The position numbers and the translations under genes were made by a program. DNA of 64,000 nt from CATOSP01 sp965205385. Lineage in GTDB: Bacteria > Chloroflexota > Dehalococcoidia > Lucifugimonadales > UBA3495. The notes under the pieces were generated by a model. It had not been told where the DNA came from, did not search any database, and saw only the letters and a program-made list of their open reading frames with translations. The stretch is from the NCBI GenBank assembly GCA_965205385.1, contig CBDBGS010000008.1, positions 1,550,001-1,614,000 on the forward strand, written 5' to 3'. Positions 9,656-16,509 of this stretch are shown here, piece by piece; positions within the stretch are counted from its first letter, which is position 1; every line of letters starts with the position of its first letter.

Positions 9656-10246
9656 TCATCCCCTGCGCGATTGGCTTTCGAGTCTTGAGCCAATCGTTTC
9701 TTGCCTGAGTTGCTCCAGCACCAGTTCGTCAGTGGGAAAGGCGAGCGGATTAGGCAGGTCGTTCAGGGGAAAGTAGTCAACGGCGTCGAGGTCGTCTCCT
9801 GCCTGCAACTTCCCGCCCACCTGATTGCCCCGAAACCAGATGCCCACGGTCAATGTCTTGGGATCATGGAAATTGGAATGGACCGTGTAGACGGGGCCAA
9901 GCTCAACTTCAAGCCCAGTTTCCTCGAGGAATTCTCTACGGGCCCCCTCCCGGACGTCTTCGCCCCACTCCACATGACCGCAGGGGATGCACCACTCCCC
10001 CGCGTATCGGCCACGAGAGCGGCGTCCCAGCAGGATTCGCTCGCTTTCTAGGATGATAACGGCGACTCCGGCAGTGGGGTTTCGGAATAGAGTGAACCGG
10101 CAGTCCTGACAGACCTGCCTCTGGCGGGGTGTTCGCAGCGGTCCGCCGCATTTGGGGCAGAAGTGAAAGGGAGACAAAGGACCTCCGGTAGGGGCGGATG
10201 GGACGCGCGGCGCCTGGCGGCGTCTGTAGGAACCGCTATCGACCAT
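9656..10246 (-). CDS. NUDIX hydrolase with N-terminal zinc ribbon
   Basis: A 196-residue protein from the ATG at 10246; a GTG at 10276 would add ten residues, and neither start has a strong Shine-Dalgarno. A zinc ribbon (FCPKCGG...CQDC) lies near residues 30-50. A full Nudix box follows the G-x5-E-x7-REUXEEXGU pattern (GHVEWGEDVREGARREFLEE). The product should hydrolyse a nucleoside diphosphate linked to another group. The ribbon-plus-Nudix layout matches NudC-like and ADP-ribose pyrophosphatase-like groups, but the NudC SQPWPFPxS signature is not seen, so the substrate is open. It is a single gene between the export cluster and the tRNA. Confidence 0.88.
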   Translation of the reverse strand: MVDSGSYRRRQAPRVPSAPTGGPLSPFHFCPKCGGPLRTPRQRQVCQDCRFTLFRNPTAGVAVIILESERILLGRRSRGRYAGEWCIPCGHVEWGEDVREGARREFLEETGLEVELGPVYTVHSNFHDPKTLTVGIWFRGNQVGGKLQAGDDLDAVDYFPLNDLPNPLAFPTDELVLEQLRQETIGSRLESQSRRG

Positions 10247-10280
10247 TGTAATCCAAGGGAGCGGATGTGGTCTCACAACA

Positions 10281-10309
10281 TTGACGCCCAGTAACGTAGG
10301 CGCTTCAAT
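10281..10309 (+). promoter_or_regulatory. Possible promoter of the tRNA-Val gene
   Basis: TTGACG at 10281-10286 and TTCAAT at 10304-10309 are separated by 17 bases. The start of transcription would fall about 40 bases before the tRNA. The -10 matches consensus at only four of six positions, so this is tentative. Confidence 0.4.
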
Positions 10310-10356
10310 TGTAGGACTTCAGGTTGCGGCAACTCCGCGACGAATGCCCCGAACGT

Positions 10357-10433
10357 GGGCGGTTAGCTCAGATGGTTAGAGCGCCTGCTTTACACGCAGG
10401 AGGCCGCAGGTTCGAGTCCTGCACTGCCCACCA
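10357..10433 (+). tRNA. tRNA-Val (anticodon TAC), CCA encoded
   Basis: The cloverleaf can be drawn by hand. Acceptor stem GGGCGGT pairs with ACTGCCC (one G-T pair). The D-arm contains AGCTCAGATGGTTAGAGC. The anticodon stem CCTGC/GCAGG encloses TTTACAC, giving anticodon TAC. The T-arm is GCAGG-TTCGAGT-CCTGC. The discriminator A is followed by genomic CCA. Its 3' half overlaps the last codons of the serine recombinase gene on the opposite strand, so it is the likely integration site of the mobile element. Confidence 0.96.
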
Positions 10434-12010
10434 TGCGTTACTGTAGACAGAACCGGGGCGCTCAGGGCGATTTCCTGAGCGCCCCTTCCTTTTATCGGGC
10501 TGTCCTTCGGCATGGGAATGGTGTAGCGGATGGTGGCCTTCCCGGGGACTACTCCAATCTCCTTTACGAATGACCGAATGAAGGCCCTGGTCTCGGTCAA
10601 CTCGCTCTCCATCAGGAAGTTGCTCATCTCCTTCACATAGGCAGCGATAGTCTCCTCGTCGCCCAATCCCTGCATCCGCACGGCCAGGATGGCCCTTGCT
10701 TCATCGGCGGCAATCTCCAGCTTCTCCTGCCGTTCCTTGTGCTCCCGGATGCGGGGCAGGATGTCATTGACCTCCAGGTCGGTGGTCTCCACCGCCTGCC
10801 AAAGCCGGTCCAACCGCCGCCTTATCTCATTCAGTTCCTCGTCAATGGCCTCCGCCCTCTCCCGCTGCTCCCTTATTACGCTGTCCAGTTCCTCGTTGAC
10901 CAGCTTGACCAGTTCCCGGATGTTGCTCTCGGTGAGGATGTTCTCCCGTATCGAGTCGATGATCATTCGCTCGAACCGCTTGGAGTTGAGCCTGGGAGTG
11001 TCGCAGGCACCCTGCCCCCGCTTCAGCAGGGAGTGGCAGACGTAGTAGGTGAACTGGCCGCTCTTGGCCTCGTGGGCGGTGAGGGCCTTGCCACAGGTCT
11101 CGCACCTGACTATTCCGCTGAGCAGGTAGGGGCTGGCGGCGCGGCGGGGATGTATCTTGGCCGGGGCTTTGGAACCAAGGATGGCGGACACCCGCTCGAA
11201 TTCGTCTCGTGAGATGATGGCGGGGAAAGCGTTGTCCACCCGCACCGGCGGCACATTGTCCTTGGCCCTGGTTCCCCATACCAGGGTCCCGGTGTAGGTC
11301 TCGTTGGTGAGAATGCGGTGGATGGTGGTCTTGGTCCAGCGACCCCGCTGGGGGCTGGCGATGCCCTCCCTGTTCAGGGTCTTGGTGATGTCCAGGGTGC
11401 TGGTCCCGAGAAGGGCCATCTGGAAGATGCGGCGCACCACGCCGTCGGCGGGCGGGTCCAGTTCCAGCTTGGGGCGCTTCTTGGCTCCGTCCTGGACCGG
11501 CACCTTCCGGTAGCCGTAGGGAGAGTAGGTGCCAATCCAGAAACCGCGCGAGGCCGCCTCCCGCATCCCCCGCAAGACCTCCTGGGCAAGATTTTCCGAG
11601 TAAAATTCGTCCAGGCTCTCGATGATGGCTTCCATCAGCTTGCCGGTGGGGGAGTCGTCAGCGTGCTCGGTGATGGAGGTTACCCTGATGCCCCGCTTGC
11701 GGAGCATGGACTTGAAGGCCACGGCGTGCTCCCGCTTGCGGGTGAATCGCGAGAACTTCCAGACCAGGATTTCCTGGAAGGGAGAGTCGGACAGGCTGGC
11801 CTCGTCCAACATCCGGCGGAACTGGGGCCGGTCGGCGATGCGGCCGCTCTCGGCCTCGTCGATGTACTCGCGGGCCACGACATACCCGTTCTTCTCGGCG
11901 TAGTCCCGCAGCGCTCTGAGTTGGGCTGCCACCGAGAGGTCCACGTCCTGGCGGTCGCTGGAGACCCGGGCGTACAGGGCAGCCGGGGTCAGGTCATATC
12001 GTTCATTCAT
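10376..12010 (-). CDS. Large serine recombinase (ICE integrase) whose 3' end lies inside tRNA-Val
   Basis: A 544-residue large serine recombinase. The resolvase-type catalytic domain has the nucleophile Ser17 in YARVSS and Arg/Asp patterns typical of the group (e.g. WKFSRFTRKREHA). The recombinase domain (YGYRKVP...RRIFQMA...LNREGIASPQRGRW) is followed by a zinc ribbon (CETCGKAL...YYVC...GAC) and a C-terminal coiled coil (~385-450). It catalyses site-specific integration and excision of the element. The last ~18 residues (from about GQCRTRTCGLLRVKQAL) are the antisense reading of the tRNA-Val gene. The coding end therefore depends on where the element has inserted, as seen for tRNA-targeting islands. 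It overlaps the upstream ribbon-helix-helix gene by 8 bases. Confidence 0.95.
   Translation of the reverse strand: MNERYDLTPAALYARVSSDRQDVDLSVAAQLRALRDYAEKNGYVVAREYIDEAESGRIADRPQFRRMLDEASLSDSPFQEILVWKFSRFTRKREHAVAFKSMLRKRGIRVTSITEHADDSPTGKLMEAIIESLDEFYSENLAQEVLRGMREAASRGFWIGTYSPYGYRKVPVQDGAKKRPKLELDPPADGVVRRIFQMALLGTSTLDITKTLNREGIASPQRGRWTKTTIHRILTNETYTGTLVWGTRAKDNVPPVRVDNAFPAIISRDEFERVSAILGSKAPAKIHPRRAASPYLLSGIVRCETCGKALTAHEAKSGQFTYYVCHSLLKRGQGACDTPRLNSKRFERMIIDSIRENILTESNIRELVKLVNEELDSVIREQRERAEAIDEELNEIRRRLDRLWQAVETTDLEVNDILPRIREHKERQEKLEIAADEARAILAVRMQGLGDEETIAAYVKEMSNFLMESELTETRAFIRSFVKEIGVVPGKATIRYTIPMPKDSPIKGRGAQEIALSAPVLSTVTHGGQCRTRTCGLLRVKQAL
10455..10493 (+). terminator. Intrinsic terminator for tRNA-Val, located inside the recombinase coding sequence
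   Basis: A perfect 12-bp stem (GGGGCGCTCAGG at 10455-10466, CCTGAGCGCCCC at 10474-10485) with a 7-base loop is followed by TTCCTTTT on the plus strand, 22 bases after the tRNA. On the minus strand the same bases encode the C-terminal part of the recombinase. The mobile element thus seems to bring a terminator for the tRNA it has inserted into. Confidence 0.85.
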
Positions 12011-12230
12011 TATCCCCTCCTTCGGTCTCTTCCTGGGTTGTATGGCGGGAGCGCAGCCGTTCCAGTCGTTCCTGCCGGCGCAACTCCCTTTCTTCCATGT
12101 AAAGGCGGAGGGCTTCCCGCACCAACTCGCTCATGTTGCGGCCCTCCTCGCGCATCACCTGCTGAACCTGCTCCGCCATTTCGGGCGGCAGGGAGAACGT
12201 GATGGTCCTGGAAATCCTGCGTGGGGGCAT
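12003..12230 (-). CDS. Ribbon-helix-helix (CopG/Arc-type) DNA-binding protein
   Basis: A 75-residue protein with the ribbon-helix-helix pattern ISRTITFSLPPEMAEQVQQV (beta strand, then helix) and NMSELVREALRLYME (second helix), followed by a charged tail. Such proteins are autorepressors or accessory factors of plasmid and ICE recombination. It overlaps the recombinase start by 8 bases, so it is probably translated with it. It could control the recombinase promoter or act as a directionality factor; no toxin partner is next to it. Confidence 0.88.
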   Translation of the reverse strand: MPPRRISRTITFSLPPEMAEQVQQVMREEGRNMSELVREALRLYMEERELRRQERLERLRSRHTTQEETEGGDNE

Positions 12231-12301
12231 GGTCTCTCTTTTTGCCTGTGGTTGTATGATATTGTCTTACTATCCATCATCGGACATCCGGCCCAATGCT
12301 G

Positions 12302-13240
12302 TCAAGAAGCCGCCGTCGCCTGGCGACGGCGGGTGTGAGGGTTCCGACAATGCCATTTAGCTCTGCCGAGCTGCGGGGCCAGCACTTCTCGGTCACCATA
12401 GGGCACAGCGACGACCCCCACCTTGGCCACCCGCCCCTTCCACAACACGGGCTTGGCTGCTATGGCGATACCGTCCTCCTCGGCGTACTCCGGCCTTCCG
12501 CTCTGGACCGCCTGCTCCGCCAGGGAGCCGGAGGGCAAGTCTTTGCCGGGACGTGGAACGCCGCTCCGCCAACCGCAGAATAGGGGGGAACCCGGTGGAC
12601 CAAAGCCCGCCGTCCGTTTCACCACCGTGGCCCTGAATGACTCCAGATTGACCGGGTCGGGCCAGCCTGCCGGGTCCCCCTTATCCTGTCGTTCGTACAG
12701 CAGCGCAACCAGGGGTTGCTGGCGCATCACCTCGGCCAGACGCATCGCCACCGAAGCGTAAGCACACTGGAACACCCCCTGGAGGACCACCACGTCCAGC
12801 CCGCTGGCCTGGGCGTAAGCGGTGAACGTGTCTGGAGGCATCAACACCGCCGCCGCGAAGCGGTCGGCTTCCCGGCACACGCTGCGCTCCGGCGGGTCGT
12901 CCGAGTGGAGGGCGCACAGGGTCTCGTGAATGATCTCGTAGGCCTCGTGCAGCACGGTGTGGGCCTTGGCCCCTTCCCACAGGTCGTCCCGGTAGTAGAT
13001 GTCGTACTCACCCCTGGGGGCGCCGAAGTGAACGCCCTTCAACCCATCCAAGGCCATTCCCGACACCGTGCCGAAACCGGCGTCCTGGAGCAGGGCAGTC
13101 AAACCCGCCACCGTGGGGCGACCGGAGAGTCGAAAGAAGTCCGCAAAAGCAGCGGCCAGCCGCTCGGGCTCCAGTCTTTCCCGGAACAGTTCGTCGTCCA
13201 GCAACTTGTGGCAGAAGTCGTCCAGGGTCACAGTCATCAC
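12302..13240 (-). CDS. ImmA/IrrE-family metallopeptidase (HExxE variant)
   Basis: A 312-residue protein. The centre carries HTVLHEAYEIIHETL followed about 25 residues later by READRFAAAVLMP, the 'E-A-D-x-F-A-A-x-x-L-M-P' block that marks ImmA/IrrE (COG2856) proteases. The usual HExxH motif reads HEAYE here, so one histidine ligand is replaced by glutamate. The gene overlaps the Xre gene by 4 bases (ATGA). In ICEBs1 the ImmA protease cleaves the ImmR repressor to derepress transfer, and this pair probably plays the same part. About 90 residues beyond the protease core end in a basic tail. Confidence 0.85.
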   Translation of the reverse strand: MMTVTLDDFCHKLLDDELFRERLEPERLAAAFADFFRLSGRPTVAGLTALLQDAGFGTVSGMALDGLKGVHFGAPRGEYDIYYRDDLWEGAKAHTVLHEAYEIIHETLCALHSDDPPERSVCREADRFAAAVLMPPDTFTAYAQASGLDVVVLQGVFQCAYASVAMRLAEVMRQQPLVALLYERQDKGDPAGWPDPVNLESFRATVVKRTAGFGPPGSPLFCGWRSGVPRPGKDLPSGSLAEQAVQSGRPEYAEEDGIAIAAKPVLWKGRVAKVGVVAVPYGDREVLAPQLGRAKWHCRNPHTRRRQATAAS

Positions 13241-13644
13241 TCCAGCAGCGTCTTGTTGGTGAAGCGTTCGTACATCTCCACGATGAAACGCTTGGCGTTG
13301 AGAGACAGGGGACCGTCGGGCCGGGTGCCCACTCGGAAGGCAGGGTCGGACAGGACGTACTGGTAGGCCCGTTCCACCTCCAGGGCGTCGTCGGAGTGGA
13401 GGCCCGACTGGCCCAGGTGCCCGGCCTGCCGGATCAAATCCTCGGCGTCTACGTTGTAGGCCATGGCCAGCTTGCGCAGCAGGTTGGCGCCGGGCGGGCG
13501 CTCTCCCCTTTCGATCTTGGAAAGATAGGAGCTGGACACCCCGGTAAGCCGGTTCACGTCCCGCAGGCTCAGGCCGCCCCTGAGACGCCGCAGCAACGGC
13601 CCCAGTTCCTCACCCCGTTCCTGTTGTTCGTCAAGCTCTTCCAT
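13237..13644 (-). CDS. Xre-family repressor (ImmR-like), partner of the ImmA protease
   Basis: The start is set at the ATG at 13644, giving 135 residues; an in-frame start at 13713 would overlap the TATAAT box proposed at 13712-13717. The protein has a Cro/C1-type helix-turn-helix (LGPLLRRLRGGLSLRDVNRLTG then VSSSYLSKIERGERPPGANLL), followed by AYNVDAEDLIRQAG and a C-terminal domain ending YERFTNKTLLE. It should repress the element's recombination and transfer genes and be inactivated by the ImmA protease encoded downstream with a 4-base overlap. Confidence 0.86.
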   Translation of the reverse strand: MEELDEQQERGEELGPLLRRLRGGLSLRDVNRLTGVSSSYLSKIERGERPPGANLLRKLAMAYNVDAEDLIRQAGHLGQSGLHSDDALEVERAYQYVLSDPAFRVGTRPDGPLSLNAKRFIVEMYERFTNKTLLE

Positions 13645-13711
13645 GATGCACCCCCATCCCCGCGAGAGTCGCCCCGCCAGCCTCGGCCCCTGCCGGTAAC
13701 ATTCCTGCTCC

Positions 13712-13717
13712 ATTATA
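13712..13717 (-). promoter_or_regulatory. Probable -10 box of the xre-immA operon
   Basis: A perfect TATAAT on the minus strand, about 68 bases before the chosen ATG. Two TGTAGC copies stand 12 bases apart upstream of it (minus strand, about 13,729-13,747) and could be operator half-sites. No good -35 is visible, which would fit an activator- or repressor-dependent promoter. Confidence 0.5.
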
Positions 13718-13748
13718 GCTTCTTTGTTGCTACATTATGGCTACAAAA

Positions 13749-13776
13749 CAGCAAGCACTTTGGTTAGTGCTTGCTG
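13749..13776. promoter_or_regulatory. Inverted repeat, candidate Xre operator
   Basis: CAGCAAGCAC (13749-13758) and GTGCTTGCTG (13767-13776) form a perfect 10-bp inverted repeat with an 8-base spacer. It sits in the divergent region between the xre-immA operon and the plus-strand helix-turn-helix genes. That is the place and symmetry expected for the binding site of a dimeric repressor controlling both directions. Confidence 0.6.
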
Positions 13777-13920
13777 TATAGACGCCTTTTTCATTGATGA
13801 GCACGACTGCTGATTGCTACACTTCCTTCGTCAGAACGCCCGTTTTACTGGCAGAGTATACAACCAGGCGCGGCGGAGCGCCACCGGCGGCAAACGCCGG
13901 GTTTTCGGAAGGTCCATCTT

Positions 13921-14121
13921 TTGAGCAAGAAGCAACGGCTCACCCCGGAACAGAACGAGATAAGGCTGCGGGGCTTGCGCATCCTGGCCCGCATGATCGC
14001 CCGCGCCCACCTGGACGCCGCGGCGGAGGCTGCGGCGGAGAGGCAGGGTGAGGAATCGGACGGCGCTGATGTTCCCGACCAAGGGGACGCCCCACACAAG
14101 GACGGCGAGTATGTCGGGTAA
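13921..14121 (+). CDS. Small hypothetical protein, first gene of the helix-turn-helix cluster
   Basis: A 66-residue ORF from a TTG start with GGAAGG about 9 bases upstream. It contains LRGLRILARMIARAHLDAA, an amphipathic helix, and an acidic tail (QGEESDGADVPDQGD). It overlaps the following Xre gene by 11 bases, the same overlap length as between the next two genes, which supports a real translated operon. No family recognised. Confidence 0.55.
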   Translation: MSKKQRLTPEQNEIRLRGLRILARMIARAHLDAAAEAAAERQGEESDGADVPDQGDAPHKDGEYVG

Positions 14122-14353
14122 GAGACCCCTGGTGAGGGCGCGGTTGAACGCCGTGGCGTTCTGGGACCTGCTCCACCGGCTGAACATGACCAAGAACGAA
14201 CTGGCAGATCTGACCGGGCTGGCCACCGGCTACCTGTCCCAGCTCCTCAACGGGAAACGCTATCCCTCCGCTGCCACGCGGCGGCGTTTGCAGGATGCGC
14301 TGGGCGTCGGGTTCGACGATCTGTTCATCATGGAAGAATGCGATGGGGAATAG
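14111..14353 (+). CDS. Small Xre-family helix-turn-helix protein
   Basis: The ATG at 14111 gives an 80-residue protein consisting almost only of a Cro/C1-type DNA-binding domain: LLHRLNMTKNELADLTGL, ATGYLSQLLNGKRYPSAATR, then LQDALGVGFDDLF. It has no dimerisation or protease-sensitive domain. It could be a Cro-like antagonist of the repressor encoded in the opposite direction, as in ICEs and temperate phages. It overlaps its upstream and downstream genes by 11 bases each. Confidence 0.82.
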   Translation: MSGKRPLVRARLNAVAFWDLLHRLNMTKNELADLTGLATGYLSQLLNGKRYPSAATRRRLQDALGVGFDDLFIMEECDGE

Positions 14354-14654
14354 AAGGCCCGTGCCGCCCCACCTGTTCTTCGGCGCGTCGCTGCTGCCCG
14401 AGGACTTCCCGGCGCGGCTGGACCGGCTGAAGGCGGCCAGCGGCCTCTCCTGGGACGGCATGGCGGCCTGCCTCGGGGTGGACCCACGGCAGTTGCAACG
14501 CTGGCGGCACGACACCGCACCCTGCGGCGACGCCCTGTTCGGCATCTTCCGATTGGGCGCCAGGGTACCGGGCGGCCTGTACCTGCTGCTGCCGGACGAC
14601 CTTTCCCTGCCGGAGAAGAGCAGCGGCGTTCAGGGACGGCTTTCCCATTTCTGA
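14343..14654 (+). CDS. Small helix-turn-helix protein, tandem paralogue 1
   Basis: A 103-residue protein. The core reads LPEDFPARLDRLKAASGLSW, DGMAACLGVDPRQLQRWRHD, then PGGLYLLLPDD. The phrase 'P-x-D-F-P-x-R-L-x-x-x-x-x-x-G-L-S/T-W' plus 'L-G-V-x-x-x-x-x-x-x-W-R' is shared with the next two genes, so these are diverged duplicates. The helix-turn-helix resembles Xre domains, with the recognition helix ending in a conserved Trp-Arg. Confidence 0.75.
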   Translation: MGNRRPVPPHLFFGASLLPEDFPARLDRLKAASGLSWDGMAACLGVDPRQLQRWRHDTAPCGDALFGIFRLGARVPGGLYLLLPDDLSLPEKSSGVQGRLSHF

Positions 14655-14678
14655 AAATAGGACTGAGGAGGACTCAAG

Positions 14679-14957
14679 ATGACTGGAGCAACAGCATTCA
14701 AGCGACGGAACGACGGGGTGGACCTGCCCAAGGACTTCCCGGAGAGATTGGAGCAATTCCGGGAAGTGTCCGGCCTGTCATGGGGTGAGTTGGCGGCGTG
14801 CCTGGGGGTGGACCACGAGCGGGTGACGAGCTGGCGGCGGGGCGCTTTGCCCAGGGACCTGGCCCTGTCCAAGCTTTATCGTGTGGCCCAGCGGGTTCCT
14901 GGAGGGATGAGCACGCTGTTTCCCAACATAGTGGACGTGCTGGGTGACGAGGAGTAA
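14679..14957 (+). CDS. Small helix-turn-helix protein, tandem paralogue 2
   Basis: A 92-residue protein, clearly related to its neighbours: LPKDFPERLEQFREVSGLSW, GELAACLGVDHERVTSWRRG, then RVPGGMSTLFPNI. A GAGGAGG Shine-Dalgarno-like sequence precedes the ATG. The N-terminal 15 residues differ from the other copies. It probably binds DNA as a small dimer. No separate effector domain is visible. Confidence 0.75.
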   Translation: MTGATAFKRRNDGVDLPKDFPERLEQFREVSGLSWGELAACLGVDHERVTSWRRGALPRDLALSKLYRVAQRVPGGMSTLFPNIVDVLGDEE

Positions 14958-14960
14958 CCC

Positions 14961-15248
14961 GTGGGGCGGCAGCGGCGAATATACCAGCCGGTGTACTACG
15001 AATTTCCCGAGGACTTCCCCCAAAGGCTGGAGCGGTTCAAGGAAGAGACCGGGCTGACCTGGAATGCCCTGGCCCGCCGCCTCGGCGTCAACCCCTACCG
15101 GCTGAGGCAGTGGAGGAAAGGGACCGTCCCCGACTCCACCAACCTATTCATCCTCCTGACCCTGGCCGAAAGACTGGGGCTCAGGGGGATTTTGATGTGT
15201 CCTGAAAGGGATATGGACGACGGTGCCGGACCTAACCGCGCCGAGTGA
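14961..15248 (+). CDS. Small helix-turn-helix protein, tandem paralogue 3
   Basis: A 95-residue protein from a GTG start 4 bases after the preceding stop, with GGAG within the end of the upstream gene as ribosome site. The core reads FPEDFPQRLERFKEETGLTW, NALARRLGVNPYRLRQWRKG, then LGLRGILMCPERD. It is the most diverged of the three copies and lacks the PGG turn seen in the others. It ends the plus-strand regulatory cluster; the next gene converges on it. Confidence 0.75.
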   Translation: MGRQRRIYQPVYYEFPEDFPQRLERFKEETGLTWNALARRLGVNPYRLRQWRKGTVPDSTNLFILLTLAERLGLRGILMCPERDMDDGAGPNRAE

Positions 15249-15288
15249 CCATTACTGTGGTTCAATTGTACCTATCTTAATCGCTAAT

Positions 15289-16242
15289 TTAGGCTATTTG
15301 CTTTAGGTACTCTCTGACCCCCAAATATGGTTCCACCTTTAAGTTGAGGTATGCTCCCGCGGCTGAGATATAGCCACGTAGGTCAACCTCTTCGGACAGA
15401 ATCGCTCGTAGGTCATAGCCCTGCATAAGAATAATCGACTTCTGAGTGTTTTGTTTGAGCAACTCCGGGACATTCTCCGACCATCCATTGATGGAGAGGA
15501 ATAGTCCCATAGTTTGTTTCCCCGACCTTGAAATTTGCCCTTGGAAGCCGTCGAGATCCCTCCCATTGCTAGGTTCCTGACGCCAGCGGCACTCTGTAAG
15601 GTAAAACCATCCATCAAGGTGGAATGCTCCATCAATCTGCTCAGCTCCCTCGTTGCGCGTAAAGCTCGGATGCACGGGGATTTCGAACGCTGGAAAGAGC
15701 CTGTTCAGCAGGTCTTGCAGAAGATAGCCTCTTTTCTGGGCGTTTTGATCTGGGCGGGCGAATTCATCGAACATGGCTAGAAGAAGTCCTAGCTCCCGCT
15801 TCCTTGCCAACAAATGTTCCCTTTCTTGTTCTTGCCTAGCAGCATCCTTACGAGCAGCTTCTTCAGTATCGAACCGGTGATGCCCTTCCAACGTTACTTG
15901 AGCCTTGGCCTTAACCGCTCGCGCCTGATATTCGTCGTTGGAGGGTTCAAATTTTTCCCAATTGGCAGCGATTGCGATAATGTCTCCGACTATATCGGCA
16001 TAGTCGTCCTTTTTCTCCAAGGCAGCAAGAATCAATGGCGCTGTTTGACTCTTGGTTATTCTGCGGCCAGTGAGGTCATCTCGTTGATTGGAAAGAGGTT
16101 GGTATATTTCCATTGGCACTCCCGCTGGCTTCAGAACAAAGTTCACCATATCCGATTTGCGGTGTGCCAGAGTTGCAATCGCTTCAATTACAAGCCCTCT
16201 CTCGTCAACTCCGACTCTCATTCTCAAGTTTCCTTCGGCCAT
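15289..16242 (-). CDS. Predicted PD-(D/E)XK nuclease-like cargo protein
   Basis: A 317-residue protein that is visibly more A+T-rich than the ICE genes around it. Residues ~120-160 form a charged coiled coil (RKDAARQEQEREHLLARKRE). The C-terminal half has EQIDGAFHLDGWFYLTECRW, which fits the 'D-x(8-14)-E-x-K/R' core of restriction-type nucleases (Asp in QIDGAF, Glu in LTECRW), followed by a beta-strand GLFLSINGW. Such domains occur in restriction and anti-phage proteins. The N-terminal part may be a regulatory or target-sensing domain; I recognise no family. Base composition and position between the regulatory and transfer modules mark it as acquired cargo. Confidence 0.68.
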   Translation of the reverse strand: MAEGNLRMRVGVDERGLVIEAIATLAHRKSDMVNFVLKPAGVPMEIYQPLSNQRDDLTGRRITKSQTAPLILAALEKKDDYADIVGDIIAIAANWEKFEPSNDEYQARAVKAKAQVTLEGHHRFDTEEAARKDAARQEQEREHLLARKRELGLLLAMFDEFARPDQNAQKRGYLLQDLLNRLFPAFEIPVHPSFTRNEGAEQIDGAFHLDGWFYLTECRWRQEPSNGRDLDGFQGQISRSGKQTMGLFLSINGWSENVPELLKQNTQKSIILMQGYDLRAILSEEVDLRGYISAAGAYLNLKVEPYLGVREYLKQIA

Positions 16243-16509
16243 AGTGTTGGTTCACCAAGCGTGCCAACCAATTATACTCTCCAAAACATCCCCGGCAGAA
16301 ACTGATAGCGTCCCATTACGGATTGTATTGGCATGGATGGGAGGATTCTAACGGTTGGAGGTGCTGAGTTACGGCCTTCGCGGGAACGACGGAAACCAGG
16401 CCTCCCAAATTGCGCCGCTTCCAACGGGTTTCTACGGTTAAAGAAAGGCACACGGCTTTGTTTCGGTTTATCAATAGTTTCAACTTCGCACCGGTTCCCT
16501 TCACCGATG

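Noticed and set aside
13645..13713. Longer start (13,713) for the Xre repressor
   Set aside because: That start overlaps the TATAAT box at 13,712-13,717 and the extra residues do not look like a folded domain.
16320..16430. Degenerate MITE or REP element upstream of the coupling-protein stop
   Set aside because: A short TTCGCGGGAACGACGG motif resembles the palindrome inside MITE copy 1, but there are no matching ends or target duplication.
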